In this document: in pieces, positions 38,270 through 47,803 of the stretch
Layout: every line of letters starts with the position of its first letter
Position numbering within the stretch: position 1 is the stretch's first letter
NCBI RefSeq assembly: GCF_003020125.1
Contig: NZ_PYFW01000014.1
Span: forward strand, 24,230-88,229
DNA length: 64,000 bases
Source of the DNA: Bradyrhizobium sp. MOS003
GTDB lineage: Bacteria; Pseudomonadota; Alphaproteobacteria; Rhizobiales; Xanthobacteraceae
Direction: 5' to 3'
Notes under the pieces: generated by a model
The model's input: the letters and a program-made list of their open reading frames with translations, nothing else
The model's database searches: none
Told to the model about the DNA's origin: nothing
Position numbers and translations under genes: made by a program

Positions 38270-40273
38270 ATGCCTGTCGCCAGATTCAAGTCTCATCTTA
38301 CCACTATCGTGGATCTGTTCCGGGTCCCGGCCGACAATCCCGAGCTGACGCGCGCGCAGTTCGAAGCCTTCTCCAAGCAGATGCCGCTGCTCTACTTCAT
38401 CCTGATCACCAACACGATCGCGGTCGCCTATACTTATGTTCCGCTGGCGCCCGCCTCGCTCAGCATGATCGTGCCGGGCGCATTGATCGCGGTGGCGGGC
38501 TATCGGACCTTCTGGTGGCTGCGGCAGCGCCACGTCGTACGCAGTGATGCCGCCATCCTGCGCAGTTTGCGTCTCACCAACTGGATCGCGGCGCCGATCG
38601 CGGCGGGCTTCACCGCCTGGTCGTTCGCGCTCTATCCCTACGGCGATCCCTTTGCCAAGAGCCAGGTCGCCTTCTACATGGCGGTGACCGTGATCGGCTG
38701 CATCTTCTCGCTGATGCATCTGCGTTCGTCCGCGCTGATCGTGACCCTGGTCGTCGACGTACCCTATGTGGTGTTCTACTTCGCCACGGGCGAGCCGACG
38801 CTGGAGGCGATGGCCATCAACAATTTGCTGGTCACCGGCGCGATGGTGACGGTGCTCACCATTTACTACCGGGACTTTGCCGATCTCGTCGCCAGCCGCA
38901 AGTCGCTGCTGGCACAGCAGACGGCGACCCAGGCGCTCTCGGACGAGAACTTCCGCCTCGCCAATCTGGATTCCCTCACCGAGCTGCCGAACCGCCGCCG
39001 CTTCTTCGCCGAGTTGTCGAACGCCTTTGCCGACGCCGAGCGCAGACAGGTTCGCGTCGCGGTCGGTATCATCGACCTCGACGGCTTCAAGCCGATCAAC
39101 GACAATTACGGCCACAGCGTCGGCGACCGCGTCCTGATCGAGGCGGGCCGCCGCATCCGCGAGGTTTGCGAGGGCTTTGGCCCGCAACGCGTGGAATTCG
39201 CCCGGCTCGGCGGCGACGAATTCGGCCTCGTCGTGTGTGGTGATCCCGAAGACGCCGACCTGGCGCGGCTCGGCGAACGCATCGGCGCGCAGGTGAAGCT
39301 GCCCTACCAGCTCGACACCGCCCATACCGGCCTGTCCTGCTCGATCGGCTTTGCGTTGTATCCGGACTCCGCGACGACGTCGGAAGCTCTCTATGAATGC
39401 GCCGACTACTCGCTCTATCACGCCAAGCGTCATCAGCGCGGACGCACCGTGATCTTCTCCGGCGAGCTCGAAGCCGAGATTCGCAGCCGCGGCGTCATCG
39501 AAAACCTGCTGCGCACCTCCGATTTCGGCGCCGAGATGGAGCTGGTGTTCCAACCGATCGTCGATGCCATGAGCGAGCACACTGCGGGTTTCGAGACGCT
39601 GGCGCGCTGGCACAGCCCCCGCCTCGGCTGGGTCTCCCCTGCCGACTTCATTCCCGCCGCCGAGCGCATCGGCCTGATCCGTCCCTTGACTCAGGCGCTG
39701 CTGGCGCGGGCGCTGGCAACCGCCAAGACCTGGCCCGCCGACGTCCGCCTGTCGTTCAACCTGTCCGCCCACGACGTCTGTGCCGCCGAAGGCATCCTGC
39801 CGCTGATCTCCAACATCGAGAAGAGCGGTCTGTCGCCGCGCCGGATCGATTTCGAGATCACCGAGACCGCCGTCACGTTCGATTTCGTGCGTGCGCAGCA
39901 GTCGATCGCAACGCTGAAGGCGATGGGCTGCGGCATCTCGCTGGACGATTTCGGCACCGGGTATTCCTCGTTAAGCCACGTGCACCGGTTGCCGCTCGAC
40001 AAGATCAAGGTCGACCGCAGCTTCGTCGCCGACGTCAACGAGAATCCGGTCAGTCACAAGATCATCAAGTCGCTGACGGGCCTCTGCGACGACATGGAGA
40101 TCGCCTGCGTCGTCGAGGGCGTGGAGACCCGCGCCCAGCTCGACACCTTGCGCCGGCTCGGCTGCGACTTCATCCAAGGTTACTATTTCGCAAAGCCAAT
40201 GTCGGCCGATGCGATAGGCGACTATCTCGCTAACGAACGCCAGCGCCTCGACGGCGCCAAGGTCGTGGCCTAA
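38270..40273 (+). CDS. Membrane-bound GGDEF-EAL cyclic-di-GMP protein
   Basis: About 667 residues. Six N-terminal membrane segments (from MPLLYFILITNTIAVAYTYV to VTGAMVTVLTIYY) are followed by a GGDEF domain with LDSLTELPNRRRF and intact RLGGDEFG, then an EAL domain. The EAL motif reads E-T-L (GFETLARWHS), but the other catalytic elements are present: FEITE, SLDDFGTGYSS, KVDRSF and VVEGVET. It may therefore make and break cyclic-di-GMP, or use one domain as a sensor. It stands alone in its direction and is convergent with the liv operon, whose end is 12 bp away. Confidence 0.9.
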   Translation: MPVARFKSHLTTIVDLFRVPADNPELTRAQFEAFSKQMPLLYFILITNTIAVAYTYVPLAPASLSMIVPGALIAVAGYRTFWWLRQRHVVRSDAAILRSLRLTNWIAAPIAAGFTAWSFALYPYGDPFAKSQVAFYMAVTVIGCIFSLMHLRSSALIVTLVVDVPYVVFYFATGEPTLEAMAINNLLVTGAMVTVLTIYYRDFADLVASRKSLLAQQTATQALSDENFRLANLDSLTELPNRRRFFAELSNAFADAERRQVRVAVGIIDLDGFKPINDNYGHSVGDRVLIEAGRRIREVCEGFGPQRVEFARLGGDEFGLVVCGDPEDADLARLGERIGAQVKLPYQLDTAHTGLSCSIGFALYPDSATTSEALYECADYSLYHAKRHQRGRTVIFSGELEAEIRSRGVIENLLRTSDFGAEMELVFQPIVDAMSEHTAGFETLARWHSPRLGWVSPADFIPAAERIGLIRPLTQALLARALATAKTWPADVRLSFNLSAHDVCAAEGILPLISNIEKSGLSPRRIDFEITETAVTFDFVRAQQSIATLKAMGCGISLDDFGTGYSSLSHVHRLPLDKIKVDRSFVADVNENPVSHKIIKSLTGLCDDMEIACVVEGVETRAQLDTLRRLGCDFIQGYYFAKPMSADAIGDYLANERQRLDGAKVVA

Positions 40274-40285
40274 CGGGCCCAGACG

Positions 40286-41005
40286 TCAGACCGCGCAGTA
40301 GCGCTCCTGGATGTCCTTGTCCGCGAGCAGCGCTGCGGCGCTGCTTTCATGCACGACCTCGCCCTGGTCGATGATCACGGCGCGATCGGCCAGCCGCAGC
40401 GCCCATTCGACGTTCTGCTCGACCAGCAGCAGCGTCTTGCCCTCGTCGCGCAGGCGGCGGAACAGCACGCCCATCTCCTCGACGAGGACGGGCATGATGC
40501 CCTCCGAGGGTTCATCCAGCAGGATCATCCTGGGCTTGCCGATCAGCGCGCGCGCGATCGCCAGCATCTGCTGCTCGCCGCCGGAGAGCGTCACGCCCTC
40601 CTGGTCCAGCCGCTCCTTCAGGCGCGGGAAGGTCTCGGCGATCTCGTCGATGGCCGTGCGCTCGTCGATCTCGCTGCCGGCTGCGACCAGACCAAGCCGC
40701 AGGTTCTCGCGCACCGACAGCCCAGGAACGATGCGCCGCTCCTCAGGTACGTAAGCGAGGCCAAGGTGGAAGCGCTGATGAGCGCGCATTGGCAGGAGTT
40801 CCCGGCCCGCAAAGCGCACGCGGCCGGTCGCCTTCGGCATCAGGCCCATCATGGTTCGCAAGGTCGTGGTCTTGCCGGCGCCGTTGCGGCCGACGAGGGC
40901 AACCACCTCGCCCTCTTTCACGTGCAGCGAGATGCCGTGGAGGATGTGGCTCGCGCCATACCAGGCGTGGAGCTCTTCGATTTCGAGCAGCGCGGTCTCA
41001 GCCAT
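40286..41005 (-). CDS. livF: Branched-chain amino-acid-type ABC ATPase LivF
   Basis: The 239-residue nucleotide-binding domain has Walker A GRNGAGKTT, signature LSGGEQQMLAIARAL, Walker B MILLDEPSEG and switch region LLLVEQNVEWAL. The short form without a C-terminal extension, with YVPEERRIVPGLSVRENL, is typical of LivF. The ATG overlaps the livG end by eight bases. It is the last gene of the liv operon, which also encodes LivG, two permeases and a binding protein. Confidence 0.9.
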   Translation of the reverse strand: MAETALLEIEELHAWYGASHILHGISLHVKEGEVVALVGRNGAGKTTTLRTMMGLMPKATGRVRFAGRELLPMRAHQRFHLGLAYVPEERRIVPGLSVRENLRLGLVAAGSEIDERTAIDEIAETFPRLKERLDQEGVTLSGGEQQMLAIARALIGKPRMILLDEPSEGIMPVLVEEMGVLFRRLRDEGKTLLLVEQNVEWALRLADRAVIIDQGEVVHESSAAALLADKDIQERYCAV

Positions 41006-41753
41006 AACCTTCACTCTGTCCGAGATAGACCCGGCGCACGTCCGGATTGCTCCTGATCTCGTCGGGCGCGCCGTCCGCGAGCAGCCGGCCATGGTGCAGC
41101 ACCACGACGCGCTTGGACAAGCCCAACACCATCTTCATCTTGTGCTCCACCAGAAGCACGGTGCGCTTGTCGGCGAGCCGCTCCAGCAGCGCGACCATGT
41201 CCTTGGTCTCTTCCGGACCCATGCCGGCGGTCGGCTCGTCGAGCAGCAACAACTCCGGCTCGGAAACCAGCGCGATCGCGATCTCCAGCGCGCGCTGCTG
41301 GCCATGCGAGAGGAATTTTGCCAGATCGCCGCGTTTGCCGAGCAGGCCGACTGCGTCCAGCGCCGCATCGGCACGCGCATGCAATTCGGTCAGCCGGGCG
41401 CGGTTGCGCCAGATGTCGAAGCTCACGGTCAGCGCCTGGGCTGCGACGCGCACGTTCTCGTGCACGGACAGGTCAGGGAAGATGTTCGTAATCTGATAGG
41501 AGCGCGAAATGCCCTGATGCACGAAACGGTGCTGCGGCAGGCTGTTCAGTTCGCGCCCGCGGAAATGCAGCTTGCCGGACGTCGGGGTCAACACACCGGA
41601 GAGGATGTTGAAGAACGTGCTCTTGCCGGCGCCGTTCGGCCCGATGATCGAGGTGAGCTGCCCCGCCGCAAAGGACAGGGTAATATCCTCGAGCGCGACG
41701 AAGCCGCCGAAGCGCTTGCCGATCCCTTCGGCGCGAAGCAGCTCGCCGCTCAT
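40998..41753 (-). CDS. livG: Branched-chain amino-acid-type ABC ATPase LivG
   Basis: The 251-residue protein has Walker A GPNGAGKST, a characteristic GISRSYQITNIFPDLSVHENVRVA insert, signature LSHGQQRALEIAIAL (LSHGQ, usual for LivG), Walker B LLLLDEPTAGM and LLVEHKMKMVLGL. Its ATG overlaps the livM stop by four bases. It pairs with LivF to drive the permease dimer. Confidence 0.9.
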   Translation of the reverse strand: MSGELLRAEGIGKRFGGFVALEDITLSFAAGQLTSIIGPNGAGKSTFFNILSGVLTPTSGKLHFRGRELNSLPQHRFVHQGISRSYQITNIFPDLSVHENVRVAAQALTVSFDIWRNRARLTELHARADAALDAVGLLGKRGDLAKFLSHGQQRALEIAIALVSEPELLLLDEPTAGMGPEETKDMVALLERLADKRTVLLVEHKMKMVLGLSKRVVVLHHGRLLADGAPDEIRSNPDVRRVYLGQSEGYG

Positions 41754-42748
41754 CGGCGCGCCTTTCCGATGCCAAGCGTATCGAGCAGCGTGCCCCAAAT
41801 GCCCTTGGGCAGGAACAGCACGAACAGCACGAAGATCGCGCCGACGAAGATCTGCCAATGCGGCGTCCACAGCGAGATGACATCCTCCAGGATCAGGAAG
41901 CTCGCGGCGCCGACGAAGGGCCCGAAGAAGCTGCGGGCGCCGCCGAGCAGCACCATCATCACGATCATGCCCGAAGTCTGGTAGTGCAGGATGTCGAGCG
42001 GCACGATCGACAGGTGCAGCGCCAGCATGCAGCCGCCGAGCGAGGAGATCGCCCCCGACAGCATGAACACGACCAGCTTGCTGCGTTCGACGTCGTAGCC
42101 GCAGGCCCGCGCGCGCTGCTCGTTCTCCCGGATCGCCTCGATGACGGCTCCGAACGGCGAGTTCAGGATGCGCGACTGGAACCACATCGCCAGCGCCGCG
42201 AAGGCCATCAGCACGTAATATTTGTTGACGGGGTCGAGGAAATTGACCTGAAGGCCGAACAGGCTGATCCGGTCGACGGTGAAGCCGCGCAGGCCGTTCT
42301 CGCCGCCGGTGAAGGAGGAGGCCTGCAACGCGACGTAGTAGACCAGTTGCGCTAGAGCCAGCGTCACCATCGAGAAATAGATGCCGCGGGTGCGCGTCGA
42401 GATGATGCCGATCAGGGCTGCCAGGCAGGTGCTGAGGAACACGGCGATCGCGACTGCGGCAAACCACGGCACGCCGTAGCGGCCGATCGCAATGCCGGTG
42501 AAGTAGGCGCCCGCACCGAAGAACGCGGCCTGGCCGAACGACAGCAGCCCGGTGTAGCCGAACAGCAGATTGTAGCCCATCACCACGACACCGTAGATCA
42601 GGACGTTGACGGCCAGCGCCTTGGACGGCAGCAGCCAGGGCAATATCGCCAGTACGGCGATGGAGAGCAGCACGCGGTGGTCGAGAAGCCGGCCGAGCCC
42701 GCCTGGCACAGGCTTGGCGAGAGCCTCGCCGCTCGAAGGGTGCGTCAC
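41750..42748 (-). CDS. livM: Branched-chain amino-acid-type ABC permease LivM
   Basis: The 332-residue permease has about nine to ten membrane segments. Landmarks are GYNLLFGYTGLLSFGQAAFFGAGAYF and IRENEQRARACGYDVERSKLVVFMLSGAISSLGG, both standard in LivM. The C-terminus LFLPKGIWGTL is also typical. It overlaps livG and livH by four bases on either side, so all are translated together. Confidence 0.9.
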   Translation of the reverse strand: MTHPSSGEALAKPVPGGLGRLLDHRVLLSIAVLAILPWLLPSKALAVNVLIYGVVVMGYNLLFGYTGLLSFGQAAFFGAGAYFTGIAIGRYGVPWFAAVAIAVFLSTCLAALIGIISTRTRGIYFSMVTLALAQLVYYVALQASSFTGGENGLRGFTVDRISLFGLQVNFLDPVNKYYVLMAFAALAMWFQSRILNSPFGAVIEAIRENEQRARACGYDVERSKLVVFMLSGAISSLGGCMLALHLSIVPLDILHYQTSGMIVMMVLLGGARSFFGPFVGAASFLILEDVISLWTPHWQIFVGAIFVLFVLFLPKGIWGTLLDTLGIGKARR

Positions 42749-43620
42749 GCCGTCCTCCCTCTCACGCCGAACAGGCCTTGCGGACGGATCAGCAGCACCA
42801 CCGCCATCAGCGCGAACATCACGATGGTCGCCATTTCAGGGGCGAACAGTGCCACCAGGCTGATGGAAATGCCGACCATGAGGCCGGCCACGACCGCGCC
42901 GACGATCGAGCCGAGGCCGCCGATCACGGTCACGACAAAGGCCTCGGCCAGAACCAGCGAGCCCATCTCCGGATTGACGCTGCGCATCGGCCCCGCAAGA
43001 ACGCCGCCAAGCGCGGCGAGCCCGACGCCGAGGCCGAAAATAGCGAGCCACACCCGGCCGATGTCGACGCCGAGCACCTGCATGATAGTGGGATCGCGCG
43101 CCCCCGCACGCACGATCAAGCCGACACGGGTCTTCTCCAGCGTCAGCCAGAGCACCAGCAGCACCACCGCCACCAGCGCGATGACGAACAGGCGATAACG
43201 TGGGAAGAAGCCGATGCCGAGGTCGAGCACACCGATCAGCTGCGGCGGGGTCGGAAACGGAATGCCGTCGCTGCCGAACACGATACGCACGCCCTCGACC
43301 AGGACGTAGCTGAGGCCGAAGGTGAGCAGCAGCGGATCGTCGATCGAACGGCCATAGAGCCTTCGGATCAGCACGAGCTCGATCAGCATGCCGAAGGCGC
43401 CGATCAGGATGGGCGCAAGCAGCAGCCCCCACCAGAAGCTGCCGGTCAGCGAGGCCAGATACAGCCCCGCATAGGCCCCGATCATGAACAGCGCGCCATG
43501 GGCGAAATTGACCACCCCGAGCATGCCGAACACGATCGTCAGTCCAAGCGCAGTGATCACCAGGACCGCGCCAAGCGCGATCCCGGAGAGGAGCTGCATG
43601 ATGATCAGCGACAGGTCCAT
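42745..43620 (-). CDS. livH: Branched-chain amino-acid-type ABC permease LivH
   Basis: The 291-residue permease begins MDLSLIIMQLLSGIALGAVLVI, followed by the LivH signature GLTIVFGMLGVVNFAHGALFMIGAY. The loop LIVRAGARDPTIMQVLGVDIGRVW and the C-terminal GSIVGAVVAGLMVGI follow, ending with LIRPQGLFG. I rejected a longer frame upstream because it reads through the binding-protein gene in another phase. It follows the binding-protein gene by 11 bp. Confidence 0.9.
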   Translation of the reverse strand: MDLSLIIMQLLSGIALGAVLVITALGLTIVFGMLGVVNFAHGALFMIGAYAGLYLASLTGSFWWGLLLAPILIGAFGMLIELVLIRRLYGRSIDDPLLLTFGLSYVLVEGVRIVFGSDGIPFPTPPQLIGVLDLGIGFFPRYRLFVIALVAVVLLVLWLTLEKTRVGLIVRAGARDPTIMQVLGVDIGRVWLAIFGLGVGLAALGGVLAGPMRSVNPEMGSLVLAEAFVVTVIGGLGSIVGAVVAGLMVGISISLVALFAPEMATIVMFALMAVVLLIRPQGLFGVRGRTA

Positions 43621-43631
43621 CGGCTCAAGTC

Positions 43632-44873
43632 TTAGGTCGCATGGCCGAGCTCGCTGCAGCTGCGCAGCATGTCGTCCGAGGCGGTGTCGTTGGCGAGAAT
43701 GGCGAACAGGTCGTTGTCGCCCGCCATGGCGGACTTCTTCTTGGACTCCAGCACCAGCACCGACTGCACCGACTGATGGTCGCATTTGCGATAATGCTGC
43801 GGTCCCTTGGTCAGATCATATTGCAGCTTCTCCAGAGCATCGATCACCTTGTCGGTGTCGGTGCCGCCGGCGGTCTGCATCGCGGCCAGCAACGATCCGA
43901 CGCCGGAATAGCCGTAGGCGCCGTAATCGGTCGGGATCGCGCCGCCATTGGCGGCCTTGAACGCCGTGTTGAACGCGGCCGCCGATTTGCTCTGCGCCTC
44001 CAGGCCCCAATAATAATTGGCACCGCCGACCACGCCCTCGAACACGTCGGGGCCGACCGCGAGGCGCTGGTTGTGCAGGATCACCGGCACGACGATCTTC
44101 ATCTGCTGCTTGACGCCGAAATCCACCGCCTGCTTGATCGCATTGGCCTGATCGCGGCCGAAATTGGAGATGCAGAGCACGTCAGGCCGCATCGACATCA
44201 GGCGCGGCATGAAGGTGGAATAATCGGCCGCACCGAACGGATGCAGGATCTCGCCGACATTGTCCGCGCCGATCGCGGCCTGCGCGCGCTTGAAGCCGCG
44301 GAGCATCTCATGGCCATAGGCATAGTCGGCGACGAGATGAGCGACCTTCATACCCTTCTTCAGGGTCTGCCGCGCCACCGCAGCCGTCGTCATGTGCGGG
44401 TTCAGCGCCTCGTGGAAGGTGTATTTGCTGAAATCCTTGGCCTCGTTGATGGTGTCGGACTGGCTGATCGACACGTAGATCACGCCACGGGCGCGGGTGA
44501 CCTCGTTGACTGCGAGTTGCACGGCGCTGGAGAGCGCGCCGACCACGGCGTGAACCTTGTCCTTCTCGATCAGCTCGAGCGTCCGCGTCGCGGCCTCGCC
44601 GGCGTTGAGCTTGTCGTCCCGCACCAGCAGCTCGACCTTGCGGCCGCCGATGCCGCCCTTGTCGTTGACGAGCTTGACTGCGAGCTCGGCGCATTTGACC
44701 TGATCGCGCGCTTCCGCCGCGAACGGGCCGGTCAGCGGCGTCGGAAAGCCGATGCGGATCGTCTCGTCGGCGGCGCGGCCAAGACGAGGCATGGCGAGCA
44801 ACGCAGCGCCTGCCGAAAGGCCGGCGAGCGCGGTACGGCGGGTTATTTTCGGGGTCGAACCGGATTTGGGCAT
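43632..44873 (-). CDS. Branched-chain-type ABC substrate-binding protein
   Basis: The 413-residue protein has a Tat-type leader (KITRRTALAGLSAGAALLAMPRLGRA). The type-I periplasmic fold begins IRIGFPTPLTGPFAAEARDQVKCAELAVKLVNDKGG and continues VVGALSSAVQLAVNEV and VAHLVADYAYGHEMLRGF. GGAGGAAAT precedes the ATG. The substrate need not be an amino acid: in this operon the transporter is followed upstream by a molybdenum hydroxylase, so both may serve uptake and oxidation of one aromatic or amide compound. Confidence 0.88.
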   Translation of the reverse strand: MPKSGSTPKITRRTALAGLSAGAALLAMPRLGRAADETIRIGFPTPLTGPFAAEARDQVKCAELAVKLVNDKGGIGGRKVELLVRDDKLNAGEAATRTLELIEKDKVHAVVGALSSAVQLAVNEVTRARGVIYVSISQSDTINEAKDFSKYTFHEALNPHMTTAAVARQTLKKGMKVAHLVADYAYGHEMLRGFKRAQAAIGADNVGEILHPFGAADYSTFMPRLMSMRPDVLCISNFGRDQANAIKQAVDFGVKQQMKIVVPVILHNQRLAVGPDVFEGVVGGANYYWGLEAQSKSAAAFNTAFKAANGGAIPTDYGAYGYSGVGSLLAAMQTAGGTDTDKVIDALEKLQYDLTKGPQHYRKCDHQSVQSVLVLESKKKSAMAGDNDLFAILANDTASDDMLRSCSELGHAT

Positions 44874-44906
44874 GATTTCCTCCAAGGTCTTTTCAGTGTC
44901 TTTTTT

Positions 44907-47282
44907 CTAGAAACGCTTCAGGGCTGTCAGGACTTTCATCGGCGTGATCGGAATCGAATTGATCGTGGCACCGAACGGCGCGAGCGCGTCGTTGACGGCG
45001 TTGAGCACACAGGCGGACGCGGCCGCCGTACCGGCCTCGCCGACCCCCTTGGCGCCGAGCTCGGTGTCGGCGGTCGGCGTCTCGACATGGCCGATGACGA
45101 TGTCGGGCATCTCCATCGGCATCGGCACCAGGTAGTCGGCGAGCGAGCCGTTCACGAGTTGGCCGGTGTCGCTGTAGCGGCATTCCTCGAACAGCGCCGC
45201 GCCCAGCCCCTGCACGATACCGCCGCGCAGCTGCTCGTCCACCAGCATCGGATTGATGACGCGGCCACAATCCTCGACGATGAAGTGCTTCAGGAGCCTG
45301 ATGAGCCCGGTCTCGACATCGACCTCCAGCAAACAGCCCTGAATGCCGTTGGTAAAGGCGAACGGATAGCCCTGCGGCGCGAAATGATGGCTCACGGTCA
45401 GCTGCGCCTGTGTCCCCGGCGGCAGCGTGTCGGAACGGAAATAGGCGATGCGCGCGATCTCGGAGATTGGAATCCGCTGGTTCCGCGTCGCCGTATCCAC
45501 CACTTGGCCATCGACGATGTCGAGCGCCGACGGCTGTTCCTGAAGGATCAGCGCCGCGATCTCCAGAATGTTGCGCTTGAGCGCGCGTGTCGCCTGCAGC
45601 GCGGTCTCGCCGCCGATGCCGGCGCCGCGGCACGCCCAGGTCGCGCCGCCATGCGGCGTCACCTCGGTATCGCCGGTGATGACCTTGACGTGGTCCTGCG
45701 CGAGGCCGAGCTGGTCGGCCACGATCTGGCTGATGATCGCCTCGGTGCCCTGCCCCTGCTCGGTGACCGAGATCAGGCAGCGTACCTCCCCTGACGGCGT
45801 CAGGTTGAGGATCGCGCCGTCCTGTGAGGAGATGCGGGCGCCGCCGACCCCGTAGAACGCCGGGCTCGGATTGGTGATCTCGACGAAGGTTGCGATGCCG
45901 ATACCGCGATAGATGCCGCGCTTGCGCAAGTCCGCCTGCTTCGCGCGCAGGCCGTCATAGTCCATCATCTCGTGCAGGCGCGTCAGGCACGCCTGATGCG
46001 ACAGCGCCTCGAAGCGATAGCCGGTGGGTGACGTCTGCGGATAGGCGTCGTCGGGGATGACGTTCTGCGCGCGGATGGCGAAGGGATCGAGGCGGAGCTT
46101 GGCGGCCGCCATGTCAACGAGACGCTCGGTCACCGCGCAGGCGATGGGATGGCCGACGGCGCGATACTGGCTGGTCTGCACCTTGTTCTGGAAGATCACC
46201 TCCAGCGTGGCGCGGTAGTTCTTGAAGCGATAGGGCGCACCCATCAGGCGGATCACCTGATTGCCCTCGACCACGCTGGTGCGCGGATAGGTCGAGAAGG
46301 CGCCGATCGCGGTCAGGTCCTCAACCTCCATCGCCAGGATCTCGCCCTCAGCGTCGAGCGCCATGCGGGCACGGACGCGATGGTCGCGGGCGTGGATGTC
46401 GGAGACGAAAGACTCCATGCGATCGGCAACGTATTTCACGGGCCGGCCGAGCAGGATCGATAGACCAACCACCGCCATGTCCTCATGATAGACATGCAGC
46501 TTCATCCCGAAGGAGCCGCCGATATCGGTGGCGATGACGCGAACGCGGGCTTCCGGAATATTATAGTGGCGCGAATAGAGGTCCTGAAACTGATAGGGCG
46601 TCTGCGTGCCGTGGTGCACCGTAAGCGCGCCGTCGGCGGGATCGTAGTCCGCGACGATCGCGCGCGGCTCCAATGTCACTGCGGTATGGCGGCCGAAGGT
46701 GAACTCCTCCTCGACCACATGGGCCGCATGCGCAAAGGCATCGTCCACGGTGCCATTGTCGAGCTGGCTGCGGAAACAGGTGTTATTGACACTGCCGGGG
46801 TTGATCAGCGCGCCGCCAGCCTCGCGAGCGCTGTCGATATCCACGACGACGGGAAGGTCCTCGTAATCGACCTCGATCAGTTCCAGCGCATCTTCGGCGA
46901 TCGCCCTGCTCTCGGCGACGACGGCAACCACCGCCTGCCCGGCCCAGACCACGCGATCCACCGGCAACGGCCATTGCGGCGCGGAGGTCATGCCCTTGAA
47001 ATGATCCAGCGTTCCTGTCCACGGCGTGCAGATCTTGGCGAGATCAACGCCGGTCGCAACGAGATGCACGCCTTCGACCGCGCGCGCCTGCTCGGTGCTG
47101 ATCGAGACGATCTTCGCGTGCGCATGCGGACTGCGCAGGAACGCGGCGTAGAGCATGCGCGGCAGACGCAGATCGCTGACATAGCGACCCCGCCCGGCCA
47201 GCAACCGCTTGGCATTCGGCCGCGGCACGGAGCGTCCGATGTAGGAATTCGGGCGATCGAGCGAGGTCAGCGGCGCGGTCAT
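44907..47282 (-). CDS. Molybdenum hydroxylase large subunit (CoxL-like)
   Basis: The 791-residue xanthine-oxidase-family subunit includes ARYVSDL-like GRGRYVSDLRLPRMLYAAFLRSPHAHAKI, TDIGGSFGMKLHVYHED and HGGATWACRGAG. The C-terminal DTELGAKGVGEAGTAAASA carries the catalytic glutamate. The active-site loop reads TSQYRAVGHP where true CO dehydrogenases have AYXCSFR (form I) or AYRGAGR (form II), so it is not CoxL proper. It is the third gene of an M-S-L set and sits directly upstream of the liv-type genes on the same strand. The substrate is unknown. Confidence 0.88.
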   Translation of the reverse strand: MTAPLTSLDRPNSYIGRSVPRPNAKRLLAGRGRYVSDLRLPRMLYAAFLRSPHAHAKIVSISTEQARAVEGVHLVATGVDLAKICTPWTGTLDHFKGMTSAPQWPLPVDRVVWAGQAVVAVVAESRAIAEDALELIEVDYEDLPVVVDIDSAREAGGALINPGSVNNTCFRSQLDNGTVDDAFAHAAHVVEEEFTFGRHTAVTLEPRAIVADYDPADGALTVHHGTQTPYQFQDLYSRHYNIPEARVRVIATDIGGSFGMKLHVYHEDMAVVGLSILLGRPVKYVADRMESFVSDIHARDHRVRARMALDAEGEILAMEVEDLTAIGAFSTYPRTSVVEGNQVIRLMGAPYRFKNYRATLEVIFQNKVQTSQYRAVGHPIACAVTERLVDMAAAKLRLDPFAIRAQNVIPDDAYPQTSPTGYRFEALSHQACLTRLHEMMDYDGLRAKQADLRKRGIYRGIGIATFVEITNPSPAFYGVGGARISSQDGAILNLTPSGEVRCLISVTEQGQGTEAIISQIVADQLGLAQDHVKVITGDTEVTPHGGATWACRGAGIGGETALQATRALKRNILEIAALILQEQPSALDIVDGQVVDTATRNQRIPISEIARIAYFRSDTLPPGTQAQLTVSHHFAPQGYPFAFTNGIQGCLLEVDVETGLIRLLKHFIVEDCGRVINPMLVDEQLRGGIVQGLGAALFEECRYSDTGQLVNGSLADYLVPMPMEMPDIVIGHVETPTADTELGAKGVGEAGTAAASACVLNAVNDALAPFGATINSIPITPMKVLTALKRF

Positions 47283-47803
47283 GTCACGCCTCCGCTGGTA
47301 CCGCGCGCTTTGGCCACCGCATCGATGGCGTCGACGATCGCCTCATAGCCGGTGCAGCGGCAGTAATTGCCCGACAGCGCGTCGCGAATCTCCTCGCGAC
47401 TCGGCTGCGTCACCTGCGAGAGCAGCTCGTGGGCGTTGACCAGCATGCCCGGCGTGCAGAAGCCGCATTGCAGCGCATTGCGGCGGTGAAATTCGGCCTG
47501 GAGGTCAGCAATCGCGCCGCGCTCCGACAGTCCTTCGATGGTGTCGACGGTGGCGCCGTCGGCCTGCACCGCGAAGATCAGGCAGGAATGAACGGCTCGG
47601 CCGTCGAGCTGCACCAGGCAGGCACCGCAGGCCCCCATCTCGCAGCCGGCATGCGTGCCGGTCAGCTCGAGGCTGTCGCGCAGGCAATCGACCAGCGTCT
47701 CCCGTGGCGCGACCTCGCAGGCGACCTTGCGTCCGTTGACGATGAGGCGGACTCGCACCGTCTCGTCCGCCTCGTTCAAAAGGCTATCGTCGATGCCGCT
47801 CAT
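47279..47803 (-). CDS. Molybdenum hydroxylase [2Fe-2S] subunit (CoxS-like)
   Basis: The 174-residue protein has a first cluster C54, C59, C62, C74 (HAGCEMGACGACLVQLDGRAVHSC) and a second cluster in QCGFCTPGM and NYCRCTGYEAIVDAI. It links the FAD and molybdopterin subunits. It overlaps both neighbours by four bases. The N-terminal extension of about 17 acidic residues is slightly longer than usual. Confidence 0.9.
   Translation of the reverse strand: MSGIDDSLLNEADETVRVRLIVNGRKVACEVAPRETLVDCLRDSLELTGTHAGCEMGACGACLVQLDGRAVHSCLIFAVQADGATVDTIEGLSERGAIADLQAEFHRRNALQCGFCTPGMLVNAHELLSQVTQPSREEIRDALSGNYCRCTGYEAIVDAIDAVAKARGTSGGVT

Noticed and set aside
37055..39772. A 905-codon minus-strand frame spanning the esterase and the GGDEF-EAL gene
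   Set aside because: It crosses two well-supported genes in the wrong phase and shows only complement-type composition.
43641..45794. A 717-codon plus-strand frame opposite the liv binding protein and CoxL-like genes
   Set aside because: The minus strand carries clear family motifs with overlapping starts and stops; the plus frame has none.
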